Shown here in pieces: positions 1 to 6,227 of a stretch of 6,886 nt of DNA. Position 1 is the first letter of the stretch. Each line of letters opens with the position of its first letter. A model generated the notes under the pieces. It worked only from the letters and a program-made list of their open reading frames with translations. It searched no databases and was not told where the DNA came from. Made by a program: the position numbers and the translations under genes. This stretch comes from Pseudomonadota bacterium (GTDB lineage: Bacteria > Pseudomonadota > Alphaproteobacteria > Sphingomonadales > Sphingomonadaceae): the NCBI GenBank assembly GCA_023392555.1, contig JAEVYW010000248.1, positions 1 through 6,886 on the forward strand. Direction: 5' to 3'.

Positions 1-1353
1 GTGCAGGCCATGCGTGCGTCCCCAACTGCGACCAAGGCGGCGCAGCCGGCCCAGCAGGCGCTGCGGTGCCCCAACGGCCGGCCCTATTTCAATTATCACG
101 AGCCGCTTCGGGCGGGCGCGCTCACACTCTCGAGCCTGTTCGACGGTCGCGGTCGCGTTCAGCCGATCGGCAATGCCGAGACTCTCTCGTTTCAGCTGGG
201 ACCGCTTAACGGCCGCGTCGATCCGATCAGCGACAATCGCACCCAGATGATCCCGTGGCGCGGCTACTATTACGCTGTCGAGCGGCTGCATTATACGGGA
301 TCGAGTCCGGGCGCCGGCGGTGCCGGACACTGGAACCTGTTCCTGTTCAAATCCACCGACGGAAAGTCGCTGCAGCTGGTCCCGGGGCGCTCTCCCAACC
401 GCGCCATGCTGTCGCCCGCGACGCTGGGTCCGGCGGGCCAGGCTTACGACGCGCACGTGATCGTCGATTACTGCTCCGGCCCATACGATCCGGCGCGGCC
501 GGATAGCGGCATCACCTTCGTGATGACGTTCGAATGCACCGGGCTCCCGGGCCTGCCCAAGGGAGGAGGCGTCTGCCAGTCGACCAGTAACGACATCTCC
601 GATCCCAATTCCTGGAGCAGGCCGCGGTCCGTCTTCACGACTTCCGACAACGACCACATCGTCGCCGGCTACCCGACAATGCTCTGGACCGGCCGAGCCG
701 ACAGCACCGTGATCTATGCCGCGGCCACGCGCGAACTCCCCTCTCCACAAGGCGCCAAGGAGACCACGCGTTACCTTCCGAGGCTCGTCAGCTACGTCAG
801 CGGCCGGCCGACGGACATCGCCAGCGCGCCGCACATGATGAATTCCCAGCCGCTTGCGACCTGCGCCACGTCGTCGGCGCAAACCGCGTCATGGGACTGC
901 AACAATCGGGTCGTTACCGACTGGAAAAAGGAAGGCGACGCTTATTACGTGGCGTTCGTCGGGGCGAACTACTTCGACGGGGTCCTGCCGCGCGCGACCG
1001 CGGATTTGAACGCCGACGTCCGCCGGACGCGCGAGGAGGTGGCGTCCAACGTGAAGTACATGCCGTTTGCCCAATATCGCGGGCGCGCAGCAAACAAGAT
1101 TACCCAGAACCGTTGGGCTTTCTCGTTCGCGCGCGTCGTCGGAAGCCCATTCCAGGATTATACGTCAGCGAGGTCGCGCGCGACCTTCAGGGTTCAAGCG
1201 CCCATCTCCAACCGCGATTTCGCCGGCATCTCCAGTCCGGTTGTCAACGTCGTCGGCGGCCGGATGTACGTCTATTATTCGCTCTACGAGTACGACCGCG
1301 CGGGGAATCCTGTTGGCAAGGTCAAGCGCTCGCTCATCGTCGCGAGGCAGTAA
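1..1353 (+). CDS. Unrecognised probable exported beta-rich protein, 5' end probably outside window
   Basis: The reading frame is open from the first base to a TAA stop and encodes at least 450 residues. The GTG at base 1 is only the first codon visible; no upstream stop or ribosome binding site can be seen and no signal peptide is present in the visible part, so the real start probably lies upstream. The chain is rich in Gly, Tyr, Ser and short beta-like stretches such as WRGYYYAVERLHY (86-98), WNLFLFKS (111-118) and GGRMYVYYSLYEYD (419-432). It has an even set of six cysteines (23, 158, 179, 192, 288, 300), which would suit disulfides in an exported protein. The pattern of repeated beta blocks with a YDAHVIVDY segment (149-157) recalls five-bladed propeller glycosidase-like proteins, but I see no catalytic signature and do not assign a function. 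It converges on the acyltransferase gene. Coding status is well supported by length and composition; function is unknown. Confidence 0.8.
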   Translation: MQAMRASPTATKAAQPAQQALRCPNGRPYFNYHEPLRAGALTLSSLFDGRGRVQPIGNAETLSFQLGPLNGRVDPISDNRTQMIPWRGYYYAVERLHYTGSSPGAGGAGHWNLFLFKSTDGKSLQLVPGRSPNRAMLSPATLGPAGQAYDAHVIVDYCSGPYDPARPDSGITFVMTFECTGLPGLPKGGGVCQSTSNDISDPNSWSRPRSVFTTSDNDHIVAGYPTMLWTGRADSTVIYAAATRELPSPQGAKETTRYLPRLVSYVSGRPTDIASAPHMMNSQPLATCATSSAQTASWDCNNRVVTDWKKEGDAYYVAFVGANYFDGVLPRATADLNADVRRTREEVASNVKYMPFAQYRGRAANKITQNRWAFSFARVVGSPFQDYTSARSRATFRVQAPISNRDFAGISSPVVNVVGGRMYVYYSLYEYDRAGNPVGKVKRSLIVARQ

Positions 1354-1357
1354 CAAC

Positions 1358-1388
1358 GACAGCGCTCCCTCGCCGGTTGGGTGCTGTC
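1358..1388 (+). terminator. Hairpin just after the stop codon of the first gene, possible terminator
   Basis: GACAGC (1358-1363) pairs perfectly with GCTGTC (1383-1388), and inside it CCC (1367-1369) can pair with GGG (1379-1381) across a small internal loop. The hairpin starts five bases after the TAA stop of the upstream gene, in a gap between convergent genes. There is no T-run after it, so it is not a textbook intrinsic terminator. It may instead protect the mRNA 3' end or help Rho-dependent ending. Confidence 0.35.
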
Positions 1389-1406
1389 CACCGTTCGGGA
1401 ACAAAA

Positions 1407-1657
1407 ATGATGGCCGCCAAGGCGACACTTTATCGAATGGTCCCTATGGCGTCGCGGCCAACGAACGCCTCGAGGCCGAAGGCTTCGAAGGCGACGATCG
1501 GATTCCCAGCTCGCGCGAGAAAGTCGATGCTTGCAAGGATAAGCACGAGCTCGCACGTGAACGCGCAATGGCCCAGCAGGGTTCTTCTTTCACGCCGGGG
1601 TCGGAGGCGAAGGGACGAAGCCCTTGCGGGCGTCGGCCCGGCCGAAGTGACGCTTGA
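1407..1657 (+). pseudogene. Possible frameshifted small gene or remnant (about 83 residues if repaired)
   Basis: This convergent gap has no intact gene, but one forward frame (bases 1409-1657) reads as a hydrophilic, protein-like sequence quite unlike the Arg/Pro/Ala-rich shadows around it. It includes NGPYGVAANERLEAEGF and then REKVDACKDKHELARERAMA, which looks like an amphipathic helix. That frame has no usable start codon of its own. Two adjacent ATG codons (1407-1412), preceded by a GGGA purine stretch at a suitable distance, lie one base out of frame; a single extra base near AAGGCGAC (about 1417-1424) would join them. The last third runs into the 3' end of the acyltransferase on the other strand, so the true end is unclear. 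No family was recognised. It could be a decayed gene, a sequencing error, or chance. Confidence 0.3.
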
Positions 1658-2662
1658 GCGAAAGCGCCGGCCGCTCGATCGCGAACCACGAGAGCGCCGC
1701 TACGGCGATCGTAACCGCGCTGAACAGCAGGAAGCGGATCGGGCCGTCGGGAATGGGCGGCTGGCCCATCATCCGCGCGGTCTCGCTGACGCTGGCCGCG
1801 ACGAAATTGTGGTACAGATAGATGCCGTAACTGATGCGGCCGACCCACACGACCGCACGGTTCGAAAGGACCGCGCCCGCCGTTCCCGAATAGCCGGCGT
1901 TCGCGCCGGAAACGATCGCGATCATCGGCAGCAGATAGGCGCTTGAGACCAGAGTTACCCGGAGTCCCGGTGAGGAGCACAGCAAATCGAGCAGCACGGC
2001 CACCGGCAAGGACCAGGCGAGCAGCCTGCCGCTTTTGATGGTCCCACCGTCGCGCTCGACGAGGGCAAGCAACGCCCCGCCCGCGAGTGCGTCCAGCTGG
2101 GCAATTGCAAGAATGGTGTAGAAATCGAGCGTCCCGCTGACCGTTACCGCGACGGCGGCCCGATAACCGATCGCCGCCAGGACAAGCGCGAGAAAGACAG
2201 GGCGGAGCGCCCTCACAGGAAGGAACAGCGCCGGGGCAGCACCAGATAGAATTGCTCCTCGACCGCCAGCGTCCACAGATGAGCCACCTCCGGCGGGGTC
2301 CAGCTTTGCTCGAGGAAGAACAGGATGTTGGATGCGAACAGCGCATGCCATGCGAAGGTCCGCGCAATGCCCTGTGCCCCCAGCAGAACGCTGGCGAACA
2401 GGGCCGCATAATAGATTGGCCAGATCCGCAGGATCCTTCGCGCGTAGAAATCGCGAAGCAGCCGCGGCCTCGAGATCGCAAGCTCCCGGGATCTGTCCCG
2501 CTCGCGAAGGAGGATCGAGGTCAGCAGGAATCCGCTGAGCACGAAGAACAGGCGAACGCCCAGCTCGCCAAGCTCGCTGTCGTAGCGCCAGAAATGCGTG
2601 AACAAGACCGCCAGGACCGCAAAGGCGCGGAGCGAATCCAGCTGCGGCCGATACCCTCCCAA
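1590..2662 (-). pseudogene. Acyltransferase-3 family integral membrane O-acyltransferase, interrupted by a one-base frameshift
   Basis: Proteins of this family (OafA/YrhL-like) sit in the inner membrane and move acyl groups, often acetyl, onto sugars of polysaccharides or lipids. The family landmarks are all present. The N-terminal part has LDSLRAFAVLAVLFTH with the Arg12-X10-His23 pair, SGFLLTS (43-49), RRILRIWPIYY (75-85) and LWTLAVEEQFYL (129-140). The C-terminal part has RISYGIYLYHNF and FAIERPALSLK. The two halves lie in different frames. Reading fails at the run GGGG on the plus strand (2233-2236), after residue 143; one more base there would give LVLPPALFLPV and a continuous 357-residue protein of normal family length. 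As written, translation stops at 2213. The start is the TTG at 2660-2662, with GGGGGCGAG just upstream and an in-frame stop not far before; no ATG is available. It is transcribed divergently from the L,D-transpeptidase. The acceptor substrate cannot be inferred. It is either a real pseudogene or a homopolymer sequence error. Confidence 0.85.
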
Positions 2663-2788
2663 ACACTCGCCCCCACGGTTGCCTGACGGCTATAAGAGCG
2701 CTCGCCCCGCCTGTCGCGGGTGAGTTCAGACTGAGTAAATGCGCTGTCGGGTCAATGCCGCTGCATATCGCGGCTCCTGCCGCCTCTG
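2663..2788. promoter_or_regulatory. Divergent intergenic region with competing hairpins ahead of the L,D-transpeptidase
   Basis: This 126-base gap must carry the promoters of both the leftward acyltransferase gene and the rightward L,D-transpeptidase gene. I could not pick convincing -35/-10 pairs for either. CCCGC (2706-2710) and GCGGG (2716-2720) form a short hairpin. Nearer the transpeptidase start, GCCGC (2757-2761), GCGGC (2770-2774) and GCCGC (2779-2783) are arranged so that the middle arm can pair with either neighbour. No strong Shine-Dalgarno sequence precedes the ATG at 2789. Confidence 0.45.
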
Positions 2789-3496
2789 ATGAGATCTGTT
2801 TTGAAGACCCTGATTGCATTTGGATTTCTGGCTTTTGCCGCAACGTCTGCGGCTGCTCAGCCGGTCGCGAAGCCTGCGGAAACCATGGTTGAGCGAGCTG
2901 CCACGCTCGGACCCGGCGAATATGTCTGGCATCCGAAGGCGTCGTCGCCCGGCTCCTTGCTGCTGACGATCGACCTCACTGCGCAGCGGGTGATGGTCTA
3001 TCGCGACGGCGCGCTCGTCGCGGCGTCGGCGATCTCGACCGGGAGCCTGGGACGGGAAACGCCGACGGGGGTGTTCACCATCCTCGAAAAAAAGGAGTTT
3101 CACCGCTCCACCACCTACGACAATGCGCCGATGCCCTTCATGCAGCGGCTGACCACGAAGGGGATCGCGATCCACGCCGGAGACCTCCCCGGCTATCCTG
3201 CGTCGCACGGCTGCATCCGCCTGCCCAATGAATTCGCCAAGAAGCTCTACGGCATCACCTCCGTCGGCACTCAGGTGATGATCACGGACGACCATGAGAT
3301 CGCTGAGCGCAAGCGGGTTGCCGACGAGTTCCAGCGCGTGAAGGACGACTACGCCCGCACCGTGACGGAGCAGCAGGCCGCCGCCGACCGAGTCCTCATC
3401 AACTATGCCCGGGCCAGGGCGGAGCATGAGAGGGTGCTTCGGGAGCACGAGGCCGCCATCGCCAGGTACAAAGCGCAAGTCGCCGCGGCAAAGTAA
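2789..3496 (+). CDS. Exported L,D-transpeptidase (YkuD family) with C-terminal helical tail
   Basis: This enzyme family forms 3-3 cross-links in peptidoglycan or attaches proteins to it in the periplasm, using a catalytic cysteine. The 235-residue product begins with a signal peptide: positive MRSVLK, a hydrophobic stretch to about residue 20, and an AAA-Q cleavage site after residue 23. The YkuD domain spans about residues 56-166 and holds the diagnostic HAGDLPGYPASHGCIRLP (129-146), with His129, His140, Cys142 and Arg144 in place, so it should be active. SLLLTIDLTAQRVMVYRDG (56-74) and ETPTGVFTI (90-98) are also typical. Residues 168-232 form a long charged, Glu/Arg/Ala-rich helix that looks like a coiled coil and is not part of the standard catalytic domain. 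The ATG is chosen because the signal peptide begins there, although the Shine-Dalgarno sequence is weak. It converges on the SleB-type hydrolase. A substrate or cross-link type beyond the family level cannot be given. Confidence 0.95.
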   Translation: MRSVLKTLIAFGFLAFAATSAAAQPVAKPAETMVERAATLGPGEYVWHPKASSPGSLLLTIDLTAQRVMVYRDGALVAASAISTGSLGRETPTGVFTILEKKEFHRSTTYDNAPMPFMQRLTTKGIAIHAGDLPGYPASHGCIRLPNEFAKKLYGITSVGTQVMITDDHEIAERKRVADEFQRVKDDYARTVTEQQAAADRVLINYARARAEHERVLREHEAAIARYKAQVAAAK

Positions 3497-3506
3497 GCAT
3501 TGCTTG

Positions 3507-3521
3507 GGTCGCGGTGCGGCC
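3507..3521. terminator. Short hairpin in the 27-base gap between convergent genes
   Basis: GGTCGC (3507-3512) can pair with GCGGCC (3516-3521) around a three-base loop, with one G-U pair. It lies wholly between the TAA of the L,D-transpeptidase and the stop codon of the hydrolase. The plus strand continues GTCTATCTT, which is only weakly T-rich. The position suits a shared transcription end point, but the stem is short. Confidence 0.35.
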
Positions 3522-3523
3522 GT

Positions 3524-4771
3524 CTATCTTCCGGAGGCGTGCGCGGCGCCTTCGCCTGCGCAGTCGTTGCACGTGACGCTCTGCGCCGTCGCCGCAGCAG
3601 CAGATGGATGACTGAGGCGGAAGAACCGATCGAAGTCGGCCTGTTTGACGAAGTCGCTGACGGTCGACTGGAAACCCGCCAACCTCGCCCCCTGGTCCCT
3701 CGCGGCGACGGAAGCTTGCCCGGCGGGTCCGATGTCGTCGCTCAGCGCCAGGGCGAGATCGTTCGCATTGAACCCCTTTTCGGCGGAAAGCTGGCGATAG
3801 ATCTGCACGGCCACATGGTCGGAGTAACGAGCGAAATACTGGTTCACTGCGCGCTCGTAATCGCCCTGCTGAGCATTGTCCGATGAGCGCGCCGCCAGGA
3901 TCTGGATGATCCCAAGCAGGCTTTTGCCGCGTTCTGACGCCTCCTGAGGCAAGGGAGCGACCGGGGCCTCGTCAGTCGGAATATCTCGCGCTTGGAGCAG
4001 CGCGGTGGCGCGAAGCAGGCGCGGGTCCGCTTCGACCCCCGTATACTTTGCTGTGAAGGCGGCGGGCGTCCCCCACCATTGCGGCCAGCGGTAGAAGATG
4101 TGCCTGCCGACGACCGCGTTCTTGGCGATGCTGCTCGCCCAATAAGGCACGACATAATCGGCGTGATAATGGGTGGCGTAACCGACGGACTTGAACACGG
4201 ACCCGCGAAGCGCAGCCGCCGCAATCGCTCGCGCGGTCTTCCATCCGGCAATGTCCGGAATCCTGTTCATCGACCCGTCGCAGGTGAAGGAGAACTGGCA
4301 GCCGGTGCTCTGCGTCGATCCCTGGTAGATCACCCCGCAAACCGAATGAACGAAGGCCGGGTGCCGGACGCGGTTGAGTACCACCTGCGCGACTGCGCGA
4401 CGGCCGTCGAGCGGCTCATCGCCTGCCTCGTAGTAAATTGCAGTGGCGAGGCATTGGATGGCGCGTTCCATGGATGCGCGGTCGCCGCTCATCCTGAAAG
4501 GCGCCGCCGGCGGGTTGGGATCGGTCGAAAACGGGATCGCGCGATTGACCTTTTCCGCTTCGTCCGGCGCGATGTCGCGCAACAGCAACGGTGGCGGCAC
4601 CGGAGCGGCGAGAGCCACGGGCCGGGCCGCGCGCTCGACGGTCGGAAGTGCGCTGGTCTGGGAGCTGATCGCGGCGATCGCGGCGAGGAACGAGCCGATG
4701 ATCGCGTTCGAAGCCGCTGCACCGCGGATGTGCTCGATCGGCAATCCGGTGACGAGCTGCTCGTGCATCAT
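3524..4771 (-). CDS. SleB-type cell wall hydrolase with N-terminal membrane segment
   Basis: The family (Hydrolase_2, SleB/CwlJ) cleaves the peptidoglycan glycan chain, named after the spore cortex lytic enzymes but common in non-spore-forming Alphaproteobacteria. The 415-residue product has a hydrophobic stretch at about residues 19-38, probably a signal anchor, then a proline-rich linker. The catalytic domain spans about 100-230: ERAIQCLATAIYYEAGDEP (102-120) with the probable catalytic Glu115, GRRAVAQVVLNRVRHPAF (123-140), TGCQFSFTCDG (156-166) and VGYATHYHADYVVPYW (196-211). The region from about 250 to 415 is not part of the core domain and has no recognised motif. The start is an ATG at 4769-4771, directly followed by a second ATG; the first overlaps the stop codon of the upstream TonB-like gene in an ATGA arrangement. 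Translation is therefore probably coupled and both genes share one mRNA. It is convergent with the L,D-transpeptidase gene. Confidence 0.92.
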   Translation of the reverse strand: MMHEQLVTGLPIEHIRGAAASNAIIGSFLAAIAAISSQTSALPTVERAARPVALAAPVPPPLLLRDIAPDEAEKVNRAIPFSTDPNPPAAPFRMSGDRASMERAIQCLATAIYYEAGDEPLDGRRAVAQVVLNRVRHPAFVHSVCGVIYQGSTQSTGCQFSFTCDGSMNRIPDIAGWKTARAIAAAALRGSVFKSVGYATHYHADYVVPYWASSIAKNAVVGRHIFYRWPQWWGTPAAFTAKYTGVEADPRLLRATALLQARDIPTDEAPVAPLPQEASERGKSLLGIIQILAARSSDNAQQGDYERAVNQYFARYSDHVAVQIYRQLSAEKGFNANDLALALSDDIGPAGQASVAARDQGARLAGFQSTVSDFVKQADFDRFFRLSHPSAAAATAQSVTCNDCAGEGAAHASGR

Positions 4772-6069
4772 TGCTTCGACCTATGCCCCCGGCCCCAGAC
4801 GTAGGTCGCATTCGCGTCGCTCGGAACCGCAGCCCCGCGCGAATCCTGGGCCGGCTCGAACCGCGCCCGCTGCTCCAGCAGGCGGCACGTCAGGGCATCC
4901 AGCTTTGCATTGCCGCTCGTTCGCACGACCGAACAGTTCGAGACGCGTCCTTCTCGCCCGACGGTGAACTGCGCGACGACGGAGCCGCGATACTGCCCGT
5001 GCTTGTTGTCGCGGTCAGAGGGCGCGCCGCTGACCAGCCGCGGCGGCCTGGTCGCATCCGCTCGCGGCGGCGGAGCGGGTGGGGCGCTTGCCCTCACCTG
5101 CGGCGGCGCGACCGGGGCAGGGGCAGCAATGGTCTGCGCTTGCGCCACCTGCACCACCGGCGGCGACGGCGACGGTGCCGGATTGGCAGGCGCGGGCGCC
5201 TGTGTCGCAGCCACGGGCACCTGCGCCGGGGCCGGAGCCGCCGCGGGATTGGCGCCTGGTGGAATTGCCGTGCTTGCAGCAGCCGACGCCGGAACATCGG
5301 CGGCGATTTCCCCCTCGGTCCCCAGCCATCCGCTCAGGCTGGCGGAGGCAGCTCGCGCATCGCCGGCTGCGGCGGCTTTCTCCTCCGGGCTGAGTTCCTC
5401 CGAAGCCGGCGGAACTGCGGCATTCGCGGCAGGGAGCGCTGCCAGACGCGGCGCAGCGATGTTCGCCGGCTGCGCCGCTTTGAAGCTTTGGCTGCGATTG
5501 GATGGGCCGGCACGCGGCGAGTCCTGCTGCCACGAAGCGAACAGGACTGCGCTCAATCCTAGGGTGACGGCCGCTCCGACGGCCCAGGTCTTGGCCGGGG
5601 TTCGACGAAGCCAGGGCACATGATCCACGTCCGCGGCAGCTTCGGCGTAACGATCGTCGTCCGCCTCGTGCCGCGCCGGCCAGGCACTCTGCTCCGCTCG
5701 CACGGGCTCGTCGTGAACCGGTGCCGGCCGGACGTCCGGCGCGCCTCTCGTCCTGCTCCACCGTTCCGGCGCCGGGCGAACCAGCGAGTCGGAGAAGTGA
5801 TCGGATCGTGATCCGGGCGTCCAGACCGGCGCATCGGACGCGATCCCCAGCGACTCGTCGTGCGCGCGCCTTTTCACCGGATCGCTCAACGTGGCGTGGG
5901 CGGATTTGATCTCGCTCAGGCGCTGGCGCCAGCTGCCCCGCCGCAGACCGATGCGATAGCCCTTGTGATTGACCAGCAGGTCGAACTGATTCTCGATTTC
6001 CTCGTCGCTTGCGTCCGGCGTCAGGCCCATGACGTCATACGCACTCGCAAGTCCGAGCAACCAGTCCAT
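4768..6069 (-). CDS. J-like domain / transmembrane / TonB C-terminal domain fusion protein
   Basis: The 433-residue product has four parts. Residues 10-75 resemble a J domain: YDVMGLTPDASDEEI (11-25) matches helix I and LSEIKSAHATLSDPVKRRAH (51-70) matches helices III-IV. The HPD triad needed to stimulate Hsp70 is absent; the equivalent loop reads NHKGYRIGLRRG (34-45). Residues 161-179 form one membrane segment. Residues 200-345 are a long Ala/Pro linker, as in TonB proteins that span the periplasm. Residues 358-425 are a TonB C-terminal domain (YRGSVVAQFTVGREGRVSNC onward, ending ATYVW), with Cys379 and Cys395 as a possible disulfide. The likely topology is J-like part in the cytoplasm and TonB part in the periplasm. 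I chose the ATG at 6069 because 28 upstream residues from an ATG at 6153 are Cys/Arg-rich, unlike the family, and would leave no room for a promoter. The next gene, the SleB-type hydrolase, overlaps by four bases. Whether it energises a TonB-dependent receptor or does something else is unknown. Confidence 0.85.
   Translation of the reverse strand: MDWLLGLASAYDVMGLTPDASDEEIENQFDLLVNHKGYRIGLRRGSWRQRLSEIKSAHATLSDPVKRRAHDESLGIASDAPVWTPGSRSDHFSDSLVRPAPERWSRTRGAPDVRPAPVHDEPVRAEQSAWPARHEADDDRYAEAAADVDHVPWLRRTPAKTWAVGAAVTLGLSAVLFASWQQDSPRAGPSNRSQSFKAAQPANIAAPRLAALPAANAAVPPASEELSPEEKAAAAGDARAASASLSGWLGTEGEIAADVPASAAASTAIPPGANPAAAPAPAQVPVAATQAPAPANPAPSPSPPVVQVAQAQTIAAPAPVAPPQVRASAPPAPPPRADATRPPRLVSGAPSDRDNKHGQYRGSVVAQFTVGREGRVSNCSVVRTSGNAKLDALTCRLLEQRARFEPAQDSRGAAVPSDANATYVWGRGHRSKQ
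5050..5472 (-). repeat. Low-complexity Ala/Pro linker-coding stretch in the TonB-like gene
   Basis: This part encodes about residues 200-340 of the TonB-like protein. It is dominated by Ala and Pro with short irregular units such as PAPAPA and PAPANPAPSPSPP. It is expected to form an extended periplasmic spacer and to vary in length between related strains. Confidence 0.6.
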
Positions 6070-6131
6070 GGAGAACCCCGCGCGTCGAAAAAGGCATGAG
6101 TTACAACAGCTTGAACTCCGGCATATACCCA

Positions 6132-6170
6132 TTAACCGCGCGGGTCGAATCAATATTAAAAGGACTTTAA
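6132..6170. promoter_or_regulatory. CtrA-type binding site upstream of the TonB-like/SleB operon
   Basis: Bases 6156-6170 with the following C read TTAA-AAGGACT-TTAAC, a perfect match to the TTAA-N7-TTAAC site bound by the alphaproteobacterial cell-cycle regulator CtrA. It lies about 87-101 bases upstream of the ATG at 6069, in an unusually AT-rich stretch of a GC-rich window. A further TTAAC half-site is at 6132-6136. A GANTC sequence (6147-6151), the target of the CcrM methylase, lies between them; GANTC also occurs elsewhere in the window, so this is weak support. I found no clear -35/-10 pair; TATATG on the minus strand (6122-6127) is a possible -10 element. Confidence 0.6.
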
Positions 6171-6179
6171 CGGCCTACT

Positions 6180-6209
6180 GGGCGCCATCATCGGTACGAT
6201 CCGGCGCCC
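6180..6209 (-). terminator. Hairpin after the Tyr-rich protein gene, possible terminator
   Basis: GGGCGCC (6180-6186) and GGCGCCC (6203-6209) form a perfect seven-pair stem. The loop holds a second small stem, ATCG (6190-6193) with CGAT (6197-6200). It starts 18 bases after the stop codon of the Tyr-rich protein gene on the minus strand. The T-rich stretch TCCTTTT comes only about 14 bases after the stem, so it is not a classic intrinsic terminator. It separates that gene from the operon promoter region. Confidence 0.45.
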
Positions 6210-6227
6210 GGCTCGTCGCTGGAATCC

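Noticed and set aside
891..1946. Long forward open frame spanning the first gene's end, the gap and the acyltransferase
   Set aside because: It is Arg/Pro-rich throughout, crosses two better-supported genes and contains no recognisable motif; typical of a shadow frame in GC-rich DNA.
2213..2236. Programmed -1 frameshifting to make a full-length acyltransferase
   Set aside because: The GCCCCGG context is not a good slippery heptamer and I see no strong downstream structure; a missing base is the simpler explanation.
2726..3478. Reverse 250-residue open frame opposite the L,D-transpeptidase
   Set aside because: The plus strand holds a signal peptide and the full YkuD active site; the reverse frame has no motif.
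3992..4804. Forward 270-residue open frame opposite the SleB-type hydrolase
   Set aside because: Arg-rich and featureless; the minus strand carries conserved hydrolase motifs over the same bases.
4910..5623. Forward 237-residue Ala/Gly/Cys-rich open frame
   Set aside because: It is the antisense reading of the Ala/Pro linker of the TonB-like gene, whose domains on the other strand are clear.
6070..6153. Upstream 28-residue extension of the TonB-like protein from the ATG at 6153
   Set aside because: The extension is Cys/Arg-rich and unlike a J-domain N-terminus, and it would start directly beside the CtrA-type site with no room for a promoter and leader.
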